A stretch of DNA of 64,000 bases. Source: an uncultured Alphaproteobacteria bacterium. Lineage in GTDB: Bacteria > Pseudomonadota > Alphaproteobacteria > UBA2966. This document shows, piece by piece, positions 16,833 through 25,179 of this stretch. Position 1 is the stretch's first letter, and every line of letters begins with the position of its first letter. The notes under the pieces were generated by a model. The model worked only from the letters and a program-made list of their open reading frames with translations, did not search any database and was not told the origin of the DNA. A program made the translations under genes and the position numbers. The stretch is from positions 62,001 through 126,000 of the forward strand of contig OY282368.1 of NCBI GenBank assembly GCA_958295725.1. The letters are read 5' to 3'.

Positions 16833-18224
16833 TCAGCCCCGGTACCCGGCCTCGATCTTCTTGATCCGCTCGATGATCCAGGCGTCGCGCTCCGGGCCGA
16901 TGAACTTCCCGCTGCCCTCGATGACGACATCGGTGATCCTGTCGCCGACCGCGCCGAGCACCGCCCAGTCCTCGTCCGCGTCCGACCGCTCCCTGACGTT
17001 GAGAACGGAGTCCTGGGACAGGATCTTCGTCGGCTCCGGCTCGTCGCCGTCGCCGCCGTCCGGCTTGGGCCACGCGGCGGGCACGTTGCCCTCGACGATG
17101 TTGCGCAGCGCCCGGCGCATCATCATCACGCCGCCGTCCGTCGCGCCGGGATGCTCGATGTCGGGACGGGACACGCCGTACCAGACGCTCCCCTGGGCCT
17201 CCCAGTCGCCCGCCTCGCGCTGTTTCTCCTCGTAGGTCGGCTTCTCGACCTGACCGCCCATGTCGATCAGGTTCCAACCGTTCTCCGCCGGGTCGCCGCC
17301 GACGAAACGGTCGGTGCCGTGGGCGCGCCAGCCGAAGAAGATGGAGTTGCGGTCGTCCACGGGCACCATCCGACGCAGGTAGAAGCCGGGCTGGTAGTAC
17401 GTCGGCCGCGGCAGGTCCCACACCGACGGCACGTAACTCTCGAACGGCATCCGGCAGTGGAGGATGCGGGCCCAGATCCAGTCCTCGTCAAGGCGCCGCA
17501 CCGCCATGTACATCATGCCGTCGCCGTCGCCGGTGAGCCGCCACTTGAGGTTGGGCAGGACGGCGAAGGCCTGGTGCTCGAAGTGGAGCGCGTAGCGCTC
17601 GTGAAGGAATACGGAATGCACCGGGTCCATGTTGTTCTCGTGGGAGTTCAGCCAGTTGTTCGCATAGGGAACCGCGAACGGCGCGAACTCGACGCCGGGC
17701 ATCTCGAAGAAGTCGAGGCGCGGCTTGCGCGGCCTCAGCTCCGGCGGTCCCATGTAGGCATGCACCAGCCCGCGCATCTCGAAGGCCGGATAGGCGCCGT
17801 GATAGAGGCTGTCCTTGAGCTTCGAGTCCGGCGGCTCGCCCGGGGTCTCGAGGACGGCGCCGTCGACGTCGAACAGCCAGCCATGGTAGCAGCAGCGGAT
17901 GCCGCGCTCGGAGACGATCCCGTACTCCAGCGACGTGCCCCGATGGCTGCAATGCCGATGCAGCACGCCGACCCGGCCGGACTTGTCGCGGAAGGCGACG
18001 AGGTCCTCGCTCAGGATGCGAACCGCCTTGGGCAGGTCCGTGAGTTCTTCGGACAGGCAGACGGGGATCCAGAACCGGCGGAAATACTCGCCCATGGGCG
18101 TACCCGGGCCGGTCTCGGTGATCAGGGGATCCGGCGGCGGGACGTCCCGCGTGTGGTACCCGTTGAACACCAGCTTCTCGTGGTCCCGGCGCGAGGTGTA
18201 GGTATCGAGTTCTTGAACGGCCAT
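16833..18224 (-). CDS. Rieske-type ring-hydroxylating oxygenase, large subunit (phthalate-dioxygenase-like)
   Basis: 463 residues. The Rieske [2Fe-2S] ligands are in LHRHCSHRG and RCCYHGWLF at about 90-115. The mononuclear iron site reads ENNMDPVHSVFLHERY (Asp, then two His), as in phthalate 4,5-dioxygenase and related aromatic oxygenases and O-demethylases. The enzyme should hydroxylate or demethylate an aromatic acid using electrons from a reductase that is not encoded here. As first gene of the operon it may generate the diol cleaved by the next gene product. A palindrome at 18315-18331 lies upstream. Confidence 0.88.
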   Translation of the reverse strand: MAVQELDTYTSRRDHEKLVFNGYHTRDVPPPDPLITETGPGTPMGEYFRRFWIPVCLSEELTDLPKAVRILSEDLVAFRDKSGRVGVLHRHCSHRGTSLEYGIVSERGIRCCYHGWLFDVDGAVLETPGEPPDSKLKDSLYHGAYPAFEMRGLVHAYMGPPELRPRKPRLDFFEMPGVEFAPFAVPYANNWLNSHENNMDPVHSVFLHERYALHFEHQAFAVLPNLKWRLTGDGDGMMYMAVRRLDEDWIWARILHCRMPFESYVPSVWDLPRPTYYQPGFYLRRMVPVDDRNSIFFGWRAHGTDRFVGGDPAENGWNLIDMGGQVEKPTYEEKQREAGDWEAQGSVWYGVSRPDIEHPGATDGGVMMMRRALRNIVEGNVPAAWPKPDGGDGDEPEPTKILSQDSVLNVRERSDADEDWAVLGAVGDRITDVVIEGSGKFIGPERDAWIIERIKKIEAGYRG

Positions 18225-18314
18225 CGTCGTCGCCCCCCTGCTGTATTGGCGCGTGAACCTCCTGCTGTTCGGTGCGCGAAATGTTACCGAACGGAAGGCC
18301 GGGGGTAAACAGTG

Positions 18315-18331
18315 TGTCCTGGTTCAGGACA
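18315..18331. promoter_or_regulatory. Perfect palindrome upstream of the aromatic operon
   Basis: TGTCCTG-GTT-CAGGACA is a 7-bp perfect inverted repeat about 90 bases upstream of the Rieske oxygenase start. It is also about 100 bases past the end of mutM, which is transcribed toward lower coordinates as well. It resembles a dimeric regulator operator more than a terminator, since no T-tract follows on either strand. The cognate regulator is not in the window. The rest of 18225-18434 shows no gene. Confidence 0.4.
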
Positions 18332-18434
18332 ACAGCGCCGGAACGATCCAACTGCCACCCTCGACCGCAGCACACCACACACCGACAACATCAACCAAAC
18401 GCCGACAACCACGCGACAGCGTGAGAAACGCAGG

Positions 18435-19262
18435 CTAACGCTGCCGCGACGGACAGTAGAACGTCGAGCGGCCCGATTGCACGAGCCGCTTGACCCCCGA
18501 TCCACAATCGCAGTCCAGACAGGGCTCGCCCTCGCGACCGTAGACCGCCCACCGATGCTGAAAATACCCGAGCTCGCCCGATGTCCGCACGTAGTCGCGC
18601 AGGCTGGAGCCCCCGGCGGAGATCGCCTCCTCGAGAACGGACTTCACTGCCGCCACCAAGCGTTCGGCGCGCCGTCCCGGAACCGTGGCCGCCGGTCGAA
18701 GCGGAGAGATTCGCGCACGATACAGCGCCTCGCAGGCATAGATGTTACCTATGCCCGCCACCATGCGCTGATCAAGGAGGGCTCCCTTGATCGGCGCGCG
18801 ACGCCCTTTCAGGGCGCGGCCCATGTAAGCGCCGTCGAAGTTCGAGGACAGGGGCTCCGGACCCAGTTCCGCGAGGAGAGGGTGTGCCTCCAACTCCGAC
18901 TTCCACGCCAAGGTCATCAGACCGAACCGGCGCGAATCGTGCAGCACGACGCGAGTTCCGTCGTCCATTCCGATCAGCACGTGGTCGTGCGCACCCAGAT
19001 TCGGCGGCTCCCCGGACACCAACAGACGGCCGGACATCCCGAGGTGACAGATTACGACCGACCCCTCGTCCAAGTATATCAGGATATATTTGGCTCGGCG
19101 GTCGATGGAACGGACATACCTCCCCGTCAATCTCGACGCGAAATCGCTCGGGAATGGAATCCGCAGGTCGGGGCGGCGAATCTCCACGCAGTCGATCCGC
19201 CTGCCCACGAGCCCGGCGCGGAGACCCCGGCAAACGGTTTCAACTTCGGGAAGTTCGGGCAT
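18435..19262 (-). CDS. mutM: Formamidopyrimidine-DNA glycosylase (Fpg/MutM) with an altered zinc finger
   Basis: 275 residues, normal Fpg length. It begins [14 protein letters not shown], so the catalytic Pro2 and Glu3 are intact. The H2TH region ([17 protein letters not shown]) is present. It excises oxidised purines such as 8-oxoguanine. The C-terminal zinc finger is odd: the usual final FCPxCQR reads YCPSRQR, replacing the fourth Cys with Arg, while the first half ([10 protein letters not shown]) has an extra Cys. Zinc binding may be lost or rearranged. The reading frame is otherwise clean to its normal end. Confidence 0.92.
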   Translation of the reverse strand: MPELPEVETVCRGLRAGLVGRRIDCVEIRRPDLRIPFPSDFASRLTGRYVRSIDRRAKYILIYLDEGSVVICHLGMSGRLLVSGEPPNLGAHDHVLIGMDDGTRVVLHDSRRFGLMTLAWKSELEAHPLLAELGPEPLSSNFDGAYMGRALKGRRAPIKGALLDQRMVAGIGNIYACEALYRARISPLRPAATVPGRRAERLVAAVKSVLEEAISAGGSSLRDYVRTSGELGYFQHRWAVYGREGEPCLDCDCGSGVKRLVQSGRSTFYCPSRQR

Positions 19263-19292
19263 TCCCGGTCGGCCGCCGCATCTGGACCGTCG

Positions 19293-20273
19293 TCATGGAA
19301 TCAGGACGCTCGAACCAGTGATCCGGCGCGCTTCCAGATCGGTGTAGGCACGGGACGCTTCCCGCAGCGGATAGGTCCGACCGATCTCGATCTCGACCGC
19401 TCCGCTCTCGATGATGTCGAACAAGTCCCGCGCGGCGTCGAGCAGCGCTTCGCGTGTCTCGATGTACTGGTGCAGGCGTGCCCAGGTGAAGAACAGCGAC
19501 CCGGGCGCGAAGACTTCGCCGAGCCGCACCGGCTTGACGGGACCGGACACATTGCCGAAGCTGACCAGCATCCCGCGTGGCGCCAGCGCGCGGACGGAAT
19601 CGTCGAAGGTGGCTTGGCCGATGGAGTCGTAAACCACGGGCACGCCGCGGCCGCCGGTCAGGTCCCGGGCCAGACCCGCCACGGAATCCCTGCCGTGAAC
19701 GAGGACGTGGTCCGCGCCATGCGCCCGCGCGATCTCGGCCTTGGCCTCGCTGCCCACGGTTCCGATGGTCGTCGCGCCCAGATGCCTGAGCCACTGACAG
19801 GCGATGAGTCCCACGCCGCCCGCCGCAGCATGGAACACTACGACCTGACCCGGTTCCACGCGAAAGGTCTGGCGGATCAGGAACCGCACGGTAAGGCCTT
19901 TGACCATCGACGCCGCGGCGACCTCTTCGTCGATGGAGTCGGGCAGGAGCACGAGCCGCTCCGCTGCGAGGATACGCTCGTCGGAATAGGCCTCCAGCGG
20001 CATGGCGGCATAGGCGACCCGGTCACCGACCTTCACCTCGGTGACGTCGTCGCCGACCTCTTCCACGACTCCCGCCGCCTCGAGACCGAGACCGCAGGGA
20101 ACCGGCGTCGGGAAATGGTGGTCACCCCGCCGCCGATGCACGTCCGTGAAGTTGAGCCCCACGGCGGCGTGGCGGATGCGGGCCTCGCCCGGGCCGGGAG
20201 CGTCCAGGTCCCGTTTCTCCCAAGTCAGGACATCCGGCCCGCCGGTCTCATGGATCCGCATCCAGTGGCTCAT
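19293..20273 (-). CDS. qor: Zinc-independent quinone oxidoreductase (MDR superfamily)
   Basis: 326 residues. Family features are the opening ETGGPDVL, VGLNFTDVHRRRG, GLGLEAAGVVEEVGDDV, the nucleotide-binding segment FHAAAGGVGLIACQWLRHLG and YDSIGQATFDDS. No cysteine cluster for structural zinc is present, matching the QOR branch, which reduces quinones with NADPH. The start at 20273 follows a purine-rich stretch. The gene is 11 bases downstream of the dehydrogenase gene at 20285, so probably in the same transcript. Confidence 0.9.
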   Translation of the reverse strand: MSHWMRIHETGGPDVLTWEKRDLDAPGPGEARIRHAAVGLNFTDVHRRRGDHHFPTPVPCGLGLEAAGVVEEVGDDVTEVKVGDRVAYAAMPLEAYSDERILAAERLVLLPDSIDEEVAAASMVKGLTVRFLIRQTFRVEPGQVVVFHAAAGGVGLIACQWLRHLGATTIGTVGSEAKAEIARAHGADHVLVHGRDSVAGLARDLTGGRGVPVVYDSIGQATFDDSVRALAPRGMLVSFGNVSGPVKPVRLGEVFAPGSLFFTWARLHQYIETREALLDAARDLFDIIESGAVEIEIGRTYPLREASRAYTDLEARRITGSSVLIP

Positions 20274-20284
20274 GCGCTCTCCCT

Positions 20285-21382
20285 CTACGACAGCGGCGCG
20301 TCGAACGGTTCGCCGACTTTCTCGCCCACCTCGCGCAGCTCGGCGACGACCTCCGGCGGGATGGGAATGCCATTCGCCATTCTCTCCCGTTCGGTGTCGG
20401 CCGCCCGCTGGCCGGGGAGGCGCCCGTCCGCGCCCGTCGCCGTCAGGTACCGGGAAACCCAGCCTTCGACGTGGCGCTCGAAAATCTCGCGACCGACGAC
20501 GCGCTCCGGATTGACGACGAAAAAGAAGGCGCCGACATGCATGGCGGCGCTACCCGTCGCGCCGGCGACGCCATGCATGACCGGCGCGAAGGTCCCCGAA
20601 AGGCTGGCGGCCAGGCACTCCACCATCATGGCGAGTCCGATACCCTTTGGTCCGCCGACCGGCAGCATGGCGCCGAGCAAGGCCCGCTCCGCGTCCGTGG
20701 TCGGCTCGCCGTCGGGGCCGATGGCCCACCCCTCGGGGATATCGCGTCCGGCACGGTGCGCCATCAGGACGCGGCCACGGGACGTGACGCACGTCGCCAT
20801 GTCGAACACCAGAGGGTCGCGTCCCGGCAGCGGCGCGGCGAAGGATATCGGGTTGTTGCCGATCGCCCTCTCTTTCGAGCCGGGCAGCGACATGACCGGC
20901 GACGTCGCCTGCATCAGGACCGACACCATGCCCGCCTCCGCCGCGCGCAACGGAAAGATCCCGACGGCGCCGAGATGACCGCCGTCGCGGATGAAGCACG
21001 GCACGAAGGCGGTCTCGCGCGCCAGGTCGATGGCGCGGTCCATCGCCCTGGGGCCCACGACCTGGCCAAGTCCGTCGTTTCCGTCGACGATCAGGACGTT
21101 GTCGCGGCGCTCGAAGGCGATGCCGGGCGTGGGATTGATCTCGCCGGCCTCGAACTTCTGGACGTAGGTCATGACGCGGGTCACGCCATGCGTTTCGTAG
21201 CCGCGGGCGTTGCAGCGGGCCATGACCTCGGCGGCCAGTCGCGAGTCTCCGTCGGGCATGCCGCAGGCGGCGAACACCCGGGCCAACCACGACGCCAGCG
21301 CCGCGCGCGGAATGCGCCGCGGACCGGCCGTCGCGTCGTCCGGGAGCGCGGACAAACGCCTAGCCTCCCGGACCCAGGGCAT
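20285..21382 (-). CDS. Ldh2-family malate/lactate/sulfolactate-type dehydrogenase
   Basis: 365 residues of the PF02615-type NAD(P)-dependent 2-hydroxyacid dehydrogenase fold. RDGGHLGAVGIFPLRAA carries the conserved His region, GNNPISFAAP and FDMATCVTSRGRV are family signatures, and GGPKGIGLAMMVE is the glycine-rich C-terminal motif. Members oxidise malate, ureidoglycolate, lactate or (R)-sulfolactate. The gene overlaps the end of the upstream PGDH-like gene by 23 bp with the ATG used here, so a start slightly inside is possible. Confidence 0.85.
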   Translation of the reverse strand: MPWVREARRLSALPDDATAGPRRIPRAALASWLARVFAACGMPDGDSRLAAEVMARCNARGYETHGVTRVMTYVQKFEAGEINPTPGIAFERRDNVLIVDGNDGLGQVVGPRAMDRAIDLARETAFVPCFIRDGGHLGAVGIFPLRAAEAGMVSVLMQATSPVMSLPGSKERAIGNNPISFAAPLPGRDPLVFDMATCVTSRGRVLMAHRAGRDIPEGWAIGPDGEPTTDAERALLGAMLPVGGPKGIGLAMMVECLAASLSGTFAPVMHGVAGATGSAAMHVGAFFFVVNPERVVGREIFERHVEGWVSRYLTATGADGRLPGQRAADTERERMANGIPIPPEVVAELREVGEKVGEPFDAPLS

Positions 21383-22295
21383 CGCGCACGGACTCGGCGA
21401 TCATCAGGCTCGAGCGCAACAACGCTTCCCGCGTCAACCCGGCGCAATGGGGGGTCAAGGTCACGTTGGGGACGTCTTCGAACACGTTGCCCGGCGGCAG
21501 AGGTTCGTCCTCGAAGACGTCGATGAACGCGCCACCGATCACGCCGTTCCCGAGCGCCGCCGCCAAGGCCGCGTCGTCGACCACGCCGCCCCGGGCGGTA
21601 TTGATGAGCATGGAATCGGGTTTCATCTTCCTCAACGCCTCGGCGTCGATGAGATGATGCGTGCCGTCGGTCCGAGGCACGCTCAGGCTGACCACGTCGG
21701 CCTCGGTCAGAACGCCATCGAGGGTCGTCGGGATCACCCCGTGCTCCGCCCACAGGGGATCGTCGTCCTCGATAAACGGATCGTACGCCAGCATCCGCAT
21801 ACCGAACGCCTCCGCCCGCCTGGCGACCTCGCGGCCGATGATGCCGAAGCCCACGAGGCCGAGCGTCTGGCTCCCGGCCTCGCGGCCCGTCACCTTCGTA
21901 CGCGGCCAGTTGCCGGCGCGCACCTCCTCGGTGATGCCGTACATGGCCCGCCGGAGCATGACCAGCATGGCGCCCAGGACGTACTCGGCGACGGACTCCT
22001 CAAGCGTCCCGCGCGCTGGCTGGACCTTGACGCCCCGACGTTCGCAGGCACCGAGGGCGATATTGTCGAGGCCCACGCCGAGGCGGCCGACGATGACCAG
22101 GTTCGGCGCCGCGTCCAGCAGCGACGCGCCGACCTGGGTGCGGTTCCGCACGATGAGACCCCGACAATCCCGCAGCCGCTCGCGCAGTTCCCCGGCGCGG
22201 TCGACCAGATCGGGATCGTAGTGGACGTCGAAGTCGGCCGACAGGCGGTCGACCGCTTCCTCGTCAAGGAACTCGCTGATGACGACGTCCGCCAT
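21360..22295 (-). CDS. D-3-phosphoglycerate-dehydrogenase-like 2-hydroxyacid dehydrogenase
   Basis: 311 residues. The Rossmann motif LGLVGFGIIGREVARRAEAF, the substrate-binding NTARGGVVDDAAL (catalytic Arg nearby), and the catalytic His in LTPHCAGLTREALL are all present. There is no C-terminal ACT domain, so it is not a feedback-regulated SerA. Pairing with an Ldh2-type enzyme of opposite stereochemistry recalls the SlcC/ComC couple that interconverts sulfolactate enantiomers through sulfopyruvate. Without suyAB or a sulfonate transporter in view, that remains a hypothesis. Confidence 0.85.
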   Translation of the reverse strand: MADVVISEFLDEEAVDRLSADFDVHYDPDLVDRAGELRERLRDCRGLIVRNRTQVGASLLDAAPNLVIVGRLGVGLDNIALGACERRGVKVQPARGTLEESVAEYVLGAMLVMLRRAMYGITEEVRAGNWPRTKVTGREAGSQTLGLVGFGIIGREVARRAEAFGMRMLAYDPFIEDDDPLWAEHGVIPTTLDGVLTEADVVSLSVPRTDGTHHLIDAEALRKMKPDSMLINTARGGVVDDAALAAALGNGVIGGAFIDVFEDEPLPPGNVFEDVPNVTLTPHCAGLTREALLRSSLMIAESVRDALGPGG

Positions 22296-22318
22296 GTGGC
22301 CCCCGCTGCTCGCGATCC

Positions 22319-22699
22319 TCAGTTCTGGCGTTTGATCATCGGGCCGGTGTCGGCGCCACCGAACACGTGAACGTGGAGATGGGGCACCTCCTGGTGACCG
22401 TGCGTCCCGACGTTGGACAGGATGCGGTAGCCGTCCTTCGCGACACCGGTCTTCTCCGCGACCTTGCCGACGGCCCGGAACAGCCCGGCGATCTCGGCAT
22501 CCGACGCGTTCGCCACGAAGTCGCCGACGTCGACGTACCGGCCCTTGGGGATGACCAGCACATGCACCGGCCTCTGGGGATCGATGTCGTTGAACGCCAG
22601 CGCGTGGTCGTCCTCGTACACCTTGTCGCACGGGATCTCGCCGCGCAGCACCCTGGCGAAAACGTTCTCGTCGTCGTAGGCCATCCGATCCCTCCCCCC
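22319..22699 (-). other. HIT (HinT-like) module with its own internal start
   Basis: The sequence AGGGGGGAGG lies five bases before ATG 22684 in the HisE-HIT frame. Translation from there gives 121 residues, the exact size of free-standing HinT-type nucleotide hydrolases. The catalytic histidine triad reads HLHVHVF near residue 100, and NDIDPQRPVHVLVIPK is the family N-terminal motif. In most alphaproteobacteria known to me HinT-like genes sit beside hisE as separate genes. The two products could therefore be independent despite the missing stop. Confidence 0.65.
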
Positions 22700-23059
22700 T
22701 GAACTGGAATCGTGCAGGTCCCGGCCGCCGCTCCGGCGCCGCTTCTCCTCCAGGCCCGACACGCCCTCGCGCCTCTCGAGCTCCGCGTAGACGTCGGCCG
22801 GGCGAACGCCCGCGTCGGACCAGAGCACGAACAAGTGATAGAGCAGGTCCGCGCTCTCCTTCGCCACCTCCCCCGCATCCTCCGCCATTGCGGCGATGAT
22901 CGTCTCGACCGCCTCCTCGCCGGTCTTCCGGACGATCCCGGCGCGCCCGCCCGCGTGCAACCTGGCCGTGTAGCTCTCTTCCGGGTCGGCGGTCTTCCGA
23001 TCCTCGATGACGGCGAACAGGCGATCGATCACCGAACCATCCAGCGTATCCTCGGTCAT
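22319..23059 (-). CDS. hisE: In-frame fusion of HisE (phosphoribosyl-ATP pyrophosphatase) and a HIT-family protein
   Basis: 246 residues in one open frame. Residues 1-110 are HisE (ARLHAGGRAGIVRKTGEEAV, ETIIAAM, KESADLLYHLFVLWSDAG), which performs the second step of histidine synthesis. After a polar linker (RRRSGGRDLHDSSSGGRDR) the frame continues without a stop into a complete HIT protein ending in HLHVHVFGG and MIKRQN. HisE normally ends at about the linker. A strong internal ribosome site and ATG at 22684 mean the HIT protein may also be made alone. Translating the junction in all three frames showed no missed stop codon. ATG at 23059 was preferred to GTG at 23068. Confidence 0.8.
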   Translation of the reverse strand: MTEDTLDGSVIDRLFAVIEDRKTADPEESYTARLHAGGRAGIVRKTGEEAVETIIAAMAEDAGEVAKESADLLYHLFVLWSDAGVRPADVYAELERREGVSGLEEKRRRSGGRDLHDSSSGGRDRMAYDDENVFARVLRGEIPCDKVYEDDHALAFNDIDPQRPVHVLVIPKGRYVDVGDFVANASDAEIAGLFRAVGKVAEKTGVAKDGYRILSNVGTHGHQEVPHLHVHVFGGADTGPMIKRQN

Positions 23060-23143
23060 GCGCCTCACCGATCCGCGGCCGTCGTCCCGGCGATGGGATG
23101 TTCCTGGGTACCAGATCGTGGAGGCCGTGTCATCGCCGGCGCG

Positions 23144-23902
23144 CTACGGCCGCACGGGAACGCCCGCTTCCTCGAAATGGGCCTTCGCCTGCGGGATGCT
23201 GAAGATGCCGAAGTGGAAAATGGAGGCGGCGAGGACCGCCGCCGCGCGGCCCGACCGGACGCCCTCGACCAGATGCTCGAGCGTTCCCACGCCACCGCTG
23301 GCGACGACGGGGACGGACACCGAATCGGCGACGGCCCGCGTGAGCGCGATGTCGAACCCCTGGCGCGTGCCGTCCCGGTCCATCGACGTGAGCAGGATCT
23401 CCCCGGCACCGAACGCGGCCATGCGGCGGCACCAGGCGATCGCCTCGATCCCCGTGACCTCGCGCCCGCCGTGCGTGAATATCTCGTACCGCCCGGCCGC
23501 GTCGCGCTTGGCGTCGACGGCGACGACGATGCACTGGCTGCCGAACTTGCGGGCCGCCTCGGCGACGAACTCGGGCCGGCGCACGGCCGCCGTATTGATC
23601 GAGACCTTGTCGGCGCCGGCGAGCAACAACGCTCGGATATCCTCGAGCGCGCGGATGCCGCCGCCCACGGTCAGCGGCATGAAGCATCGCTCCGCAGTCC
23701 GCGCGACGACGTCCAGAAGCGGCTCGCGGCCCTCGTGGCTGGCAGTGATGTCGAGAAAGCACAGTTCGTCGGCGCCCTGAGAGTCGTAGACGCCGGCTTG
23801 CTCCACCGGATCGCCGGCATCCACGAGGTCGACGAAGTTGATTCCCTTCACCACGCGGCCGCCGCGAACGTCAAGGCAGGGAATGATGCGCGGCTTCAGC
23901 AC
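23144..23902 (-). CDS. hisF: Imidazole glycerol phosphate synthase cyclase subunit HisF
   Basis: 252 residues, standard HisF length. [20 protein letters not shown] supplies the N-terminal catalytic Asp. [29 protein letters not shown] and [18 protein letters not shown] are the phosphate-binding half-barrel repeats. With HisH (25167-25829) it makes imidazole glycerol phosphate and AICAR. The gene lies 12 bases downstream of hisA in the same operon. Confidence 0.97.
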   Translation of the reverse strand: MLKPRIIPCLDVRGGRVVKGINFVDLVDAGDPVEQAGVYDSQGADELCFLDITASHEGREPLLDVVARTAERCFMPLTVGGGIRALEDIRALLLAGADKVSINTAAVRRPEFVAEAARKFGSQCIVVAVDAKRDAAGRYEIFTHGGREVTGIEAIAWCRRMAAFGAGEILLTSMDRDGTRQGFDIALTRAVADSVSVPVVASGGVGTLEHLVEGVRSGRAAAVLAASIFHFGIFSIPQAKAHFEEAGVPVRP

Positions 23903-23914
23903 GGAGGCCGTTCC

Positions 23915-24640
23915 TCAGGCGGCCATCAGCTCGAGGGCCGCGGCGGAGACGATGCGCCCGTCGTACAACGCCCGGCCCGAGACGACACCGTCGAGGCCGC
24001 GCGGACCGAGGCGTTTCAGGGCCGCGAGATCGTCGAGGGACGCCACGCCCCCGCTCGCGATGACGGGCACTCCGGTCCGTTCGACGAAGGCCTCGGTGGC
24101 TTCGACGTTGGGCCCCGCCATCGTGCCGTCACGGTCGATGTCGGTATAGACGAACGCGGCGACTCCGGCGGTCTCGAACTCCGCGGCCAGCTCGGCGGCG
24201 GCCACCCCCGACTCCGCCGTCCAGCCGCCGGTGGCGGCCCGGCCGTCCCGCGCGTCGATACCGACGACGATCCGTCCCGGGTACGCGCGGCAGGCGGCGC
24301 GCACGACACCAGGGTTCTCCACCGCGGCGGTGCCGAATATCACCCGCCGCGCGCCGCGGTCGAGCCACGCGGCAGCGGTTTCCGGATCCCGGATGCCGCC
24401 GCCGAGCTGCACCGGGATCGAGACGGCGGCAAGGATGTCCTCGACCGCGTCGGCGTTGACCGGCCTTCCCGCGAAGGCGCCGTCGAGGTCGACGAGGTGG
24501 AGCCACCGGAAGCCCGCGGACTCGAACGCCCGGGCCTGATCCGCCGGGTCGTCGTTGAAGACGGTGGCCGACTCCATGTCACCGCGCAGGAGGCGCACGC
24601 ACCGCCCGTCCTTGAGATCGATCGCCGGGTAGAGGATCAC
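23915..24640 (-). CDS. hisA: Phosphoribosylformimino-AICAR ribotide isomerase HisA
   Basis: 241 residues. The opening [20 protein letters not shown] contains the catalytic Asp. IPVQLGGGIRDPETAAAWLD, YTDIDRDGTMAGPN (second catalytic Asp) and GVPVIASGGVASLDDL complete the barrel. It starts with GTG at 24640, sharing four bases (GTGA) with the stop of the GNAT gene upstream. It catalyses the Amadori isomerisation of the histidine pathway. Confidence 0.97.
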   Translation of the reverse strand: MILYPAIDLKDGRCVRLLRGDMESATVFNDDPADQARAFESAGFRWLHLVDLDGAFAGRPVNADAVEDILAAVSIPVQLGGGIRDPETAAAWLDRGARRVIFGTAAVENPGVVRAACRAYPGRIVVGIDARDGRAATGGWTAESGVAAAELAAEFETAGVAAFVYTDIDRDGTMAGPNVEATEAFVERTGVPVIASGGVASLDDLAALKRLGPRGLDGVVSGRALYDGRIVSAAALELMAA

Positions 24641-25179
24641 TTGGACGACGCCCCGAGGTCCTTCTCGAAGAAATATCCGGGCACGAACCCACCGCCGACG
24701 AAAGCGTACTTGTCCTTCGTCGCCCATTTCTTGAAGCCGGCGCGCTCGTACAGACGGATCGCGGCGGTCTGCGTGGCACGGACATCGAGATCGAGCACGC
24801 CGAAGCCGGCGTCCCGCGCCCGCCGCTCCATGGATTCGAGCATCGCCTGGCCGAGCCCGTGCGCCCGCGCCCACGGCGCGAGAAAGAACGTGGTGACGTG
24901 CGCGGCGAAGGACTGGGCCTCGTTGTTGGGTGGCGGGCGCAACAACTGGGCCGATCCGACGATGCTCCCTTCCAGCCGCGCCACGATGAGATCCCGTTCA
25001 GGGACAAGCAGAACGCCGCACCAATAGGATTCGAGGATCCGTCGCGGTGGAGGCGTCAACCAGCCGAAGCCGTTCCCGTCCAGAATGGCCTCTTCCGTGG
25101 CACCGCAGAGATCCTGGAGATCCCGATCCGCGAGCTCGACGATCCATTCGACGCCGGTCCGTTCCATCACGGTCGCCAT
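24637..25179 (-). CDS. GNAT-family N-acetyltransferase embedded in the histidine operon
   Basis: 180 residues. The acetyl-CoA-binding motif A region is seen in [20 protein letters not shown], and a C-terminal NAT-like strand in [20 protein letters not shown]. The substrate is unknown. It overlaps hisH by 13 bp and hisA by four, so it must be co-transcribed and probably co-translated with the his genes, although GNAT activity is not part of histidine synthesis. It could modify a pathway product or simply have been inserted in the operon. Confidence 0.85.
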   Translation of the reverse strand: MATVMERTGVEWIVELADRDLQDLCGATEEAILDGNGFGWLTPPPRRILESYWCGVLLVPERDLIVARLEGSIVGSAQLLRPPPNNEAQSFAAHVTTFFLAPWARAHGLGQAMLESMERRARDAGFGVLDLDVRATQTAAIRLYERAGFKKWATKDKYAFVGGGFVPGYFFEKDLGASSK

